A stretch of 64,000 bases of DNA from Neobacillus mesonae (GTDB lineage: Bacteria > Bacillota > Bacilli > Bacillales > Cytobacillaceae): NCBI RefSeq assembly GCF_001636315.1, contig NZ_KV440949.1, forward strand, positions 3,776,973-3,840,972, read 5' to 3'. Shown here piece after piece: positions 62,251 through 64,000 of the stretch; the stretch's first letter is position 1, and every line of letters starts with the position of its first letter. The notes under the pieces were generated by a model. It had not been told where the DNA came from and searched no databases. It worked only from the letters and a program-made list of their open reading frames with translations. The position numbers were made by a program, and so were the translations under genes.

Positions 62251-62428
62251 TTTTTAACATCCCCTTTTACTATCTTCTTCTACCTTTAGAATACGAAATC
62301 CTTTGAATTAACGCTATGAACCAGGGAATTATTTTCCACTAAGACTTGAGATGTAGTAGTGTGCTTTTTCGGTTCCCGAAAGGTTCCATTCCGTGTTATG
62401 ATAGGCTTTGTAACGGAGGTGCTTTAGA

Positions 62429-62770
62429 ATGGTTAAAAAAATCACACCAAAGGAGCTTCATTTCATGCTTCAAGGTGAAGAAAAAGTTTTGGTGCTGGAT
62501 GTTCGGGCAGAAGAAAAATTTCACCAGTTTCATATAGAAGAGCCGAATGTGGAAAGCTGTAATATTCCTAAGACGACGATCTTTGGTCTAGAGGAATCAG
62601 GCGAAGAGCTCTCGCTGCCTAAGAGCCGTGAAGTTGTTGTGACGTGTACAACCGGAAATTCGGCGGCAAAATGTGCGGATATTCTTGATCGCCAAAATTA
62701 TCAAGTCATTCTTTTAGAAGGCGGCATCACAGCCTGGAAAGAATATCTGAAATCACTCGAAGACGAATAG
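62429..62770 (+). CDS. Rhodanese-like sulfurtransferase
   Basis: A 113-aa single rhodanese domain. VLVLDVRAEEKFHQFHI near residue 20 is the CH2A-like motif and VVTCTTGNSAAKCADIL near 72 holds the active-site Cys loop (CTTGNS). GGIT-AW closes the fold. GGAGGTG site. The BASS transporter gene starts 16 bases downstream, so they are probably cotranscribed; sulfur handling linked to an anion substrate is possible (inference). Confidence 0.9.
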   Translation: MVKKITPKELHFMLQGEEKVLVLDVRAEEKFHQFHIEEPNVESCNIPKTTIFGLEESGEELSLPKSREVVVTCTTGNSAAKCADILDRQNYQVILLEGGITAWKEYLKSLEDE

Positions 62771-62786
62771 GGAAGTGACCCCTTGT

Positions 62787-63755
62787 ATGCTGCAAAAACT
62801 AAATAAACAACTAGAAAAAATAATGCCCCTAATAACGCCGGTAAGTGTCATCGCTGGCGTTTTATTGAGCACTTATATAAAAGATTTTTCCTTTTTAATT
62901 CCGTGGATCTTCGCGTTTATGACCTTTGCCGGCAGTTTAAGCTCCAATTTTCAATCGCTTAGGGATGTAATGACGCATCCGTTTCCCATTTTTATCGCGA
63001 TGATGATTCTTCATTTTCTGATGCCGATGTGGGCATGGGGAGTGGGGCATGTTGTATTCCCGAACGATGCCTATACGATTACCGGACTGATATTAGCGAT
63101 GGTCATTCCTACTGGGATTACCAGCTTTATTTGGGTGTCGATCTATAAAGGGAATATTCCCATGGTTTTATCCGTAATCTTAATTGATACCTTGCTTTCC
63201 CCGCTGATTGTTCCATACTCATTGTCGCTGATTATGGGGCAAAAAATTGAAATGGACTACCTTGACATCATGAAGGGACTAATGGGAATGGTTGTGGTCC
63301 CTTCCATCATTGGCATGATGTTAAACCAGCTAACGAAGGGAAAAATAAATCAACAATTAGGGTCGCGTCTGGCTCCATTTTCGAAAATTGGGATCGGCAT
63401 TACGGTTATGCTGAACGGCTCCGTAGTCGCACCGTATTTAAAAAATATTGATTGGAAGCTGGCGGGGATCACCCTGGTCGTCTTTTTTATTGCTTTAACC
63501 GGCTACCTGTTTTCCTTTTTCATCGGACGGCTGCTGGTAAAAGACCGCGACACTGTGATTACGCTGACTTTTTCAGGGGGAATGAGAAATATCAGTGCCG
63601 GGGCAGTCATCAGCGTGACTTATTTTCCACCTGCGGTTGCTGTTCCCGTCGTGATTGGGATGCTTTTTCAACAAGTACTTGCCTCTTTAAGCGGACATTT
63701 TATTGCCAGATATTACGATAAAAGAGTGGAAAAGCAGGATACTGTTGCTATATAG
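62787..63755 (+). CDS. BASS-family (bile acid:Na+ symporter-like) transporter
   Basis: An about 322-aa protein with nine to ten membrane segments. FAFMTFAGSLSSNF near residue 42 and MVIPTGITSFIWVSI near 110 match the BASS/SBF fold; LTFSGGMRNISAGAVI near 265 is the second core motif with the conserved Asn. Bacterial members move organic acids such as pantoate or 2-keto acids. Start ATG 62787 (GGGAAG upstream); a GTG at 62775 is possible. Confidence 0.87.
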   Translation: MLQKLNKQLEKIMPLITPVSVIAGVLLSTYIKDFSFLIPWIFAFMTFAGSLSSNFQSLRDVMTHPFPIFIAMMILHFLMPMWAWGVGHVVFPNDAYTITGLILAMVIPTGITSFIWVSIYKGNIPMVLSVILIDTLLSPLIVPYSLSLIMGQKIEMDYLDIMKGLMGMVVVPSIIGMMLNQLTKGKINQQLGSRLAPFSKIGIGITVMLNGSVVAPYLKNIDWKLAGITLVVFFIALTGYLFSFFIGRLLVKDRDTVITLTFSGGMRNISAGAVISVTYFPPAVAVPVVIGMLFQQVLASLSGHFIARYYDKRVEKQDTVAI

Positions 63756-63773
63756 AAAGAAGGTTTTTAAGTT

Positions 63774-64000
63774 ATGACTGATTTAAGCAAAAAGGACAGC
63801 TGCTGGTTATCAGGTATACAAGGTATTCAGTGGGCTGCCTTCATGCTGACCAACATCATCGTTGTCCCTGTTGTCGTCGGCCCTGTTTTTCATATGTCGC
63901 CGGCTGAAATTTCAACCTTTATGGAGAGAATGCTATTTGTCAGCGGGGCCGCAACATTATTTCAAATCTTTTTTGGACACCGGCTTCCAGTGGTCGAAGG
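63774..64000 (+). CDS. NCS2-type nucleobase permease, 3' end missing
   Basis: The frame opens at ATG 63774 with AGAAGG upstream and runs off the window after 75 codons. SGIQGIQWAAFMLTNIIVVP and the GHRLPVVEG end of the second segment are hallmarks of uracil/xanthine permeases. It starts 18 bases after the BASS gene. Which base it carries cannot be told from the fragment. Confidence 0.82.
   Translation, partial: MTDLSKKDSCWLSGIQGIQWAAFMLTNIIVVPVVVGPVFHMSPAEISTFMERMLFVSGAATLFQIFFGHRLPVVE

Overview
The window looks like chromosome from a spore-forming Bacillaceae species, of the Bacillus/Neobacillus type. The signs are moderate-to-low GC, strong AGGAGG-type ribosome binding sites with frequent TTG and GTG starts, a preQ1-I riboswitch, CcpA-like cre sites, sigmaK-type promoters in front of two small spore-coat-like genes, and Bacillus-type mdx, scr and pot gene clusters. 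I see no rRNA, tRNA, insertion sequence, prophage or CRISPR-Cas locus.

Layout. 1-8.4 kb: the end of a DUF4179 anti-sigma-like gene, a four-gene ECF transporter (S-T-A-A), then a class-V aminotransferase, an MHS-type MFS transporter and an ornithine-cyclodeaminase-family gene. 8.9-22 kb: an accessory stretch with a lipoprotein, PrsW-type protease, DUF981 protein, two-component system, several DinB, VOC and GNAT proteins (one a frameshifted pseudogene, one resembling AAC(6')-Ie), and very small genes. 22-30.5 kb: a CotD-like spore gene, potABCD, DoxX, an MBL hydrolase with its TetR regulator, a DnaQ-like exonuclease and another DinB protein. 32-38 kb: queT under a preQ1 riboswitch, then scrR and a sucrose PTS/hydrolase/fructokinase operon with three LacI-type operators. 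38.9-47.2 kb: small stress enzymes, a GH3 N-acetylhexosaminidase with a DUF4309 N-terminus, a Cys-cluster/pentapeptide protein, MFS and paired SMR transporters. 47.4-58 kb: a truncated haemoglobin with an Fnr-like site, and the maltodextrin region (two alpha-glucosidases, a neopullulanase-type amylase, mdxEFG, LacI regulator). 58-64 kb: MATE exporter, YuzC-like spore protein, orphan ctaA, LiaG-like protein, rhodanese, BASS transporter and the start of an NCS2 permease.

The most unusual signal is in the intergenic DNA. Five tandem arrays, totalling about 2.8 kb, differ in sequence but share a 52-bp period. In four of them the unit divides exactly as 10-bp arm, 25-bp spacer, 10-bp inverted arm, 7-bp linker. 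They lie at about 2.0, 8.5, 30.7, 38.0 and 45.8 kb. A two-copy remnant with the same layout lies at 58.1 kb, and a 21-bp array lies at 61.3 kb. Fifty-two bp is close to five turns of B-DNA, and each arm-linker-arm would fold into a 10-bp hairpin with a 7-nt loop. I know of no named family that covers all of these arrays.
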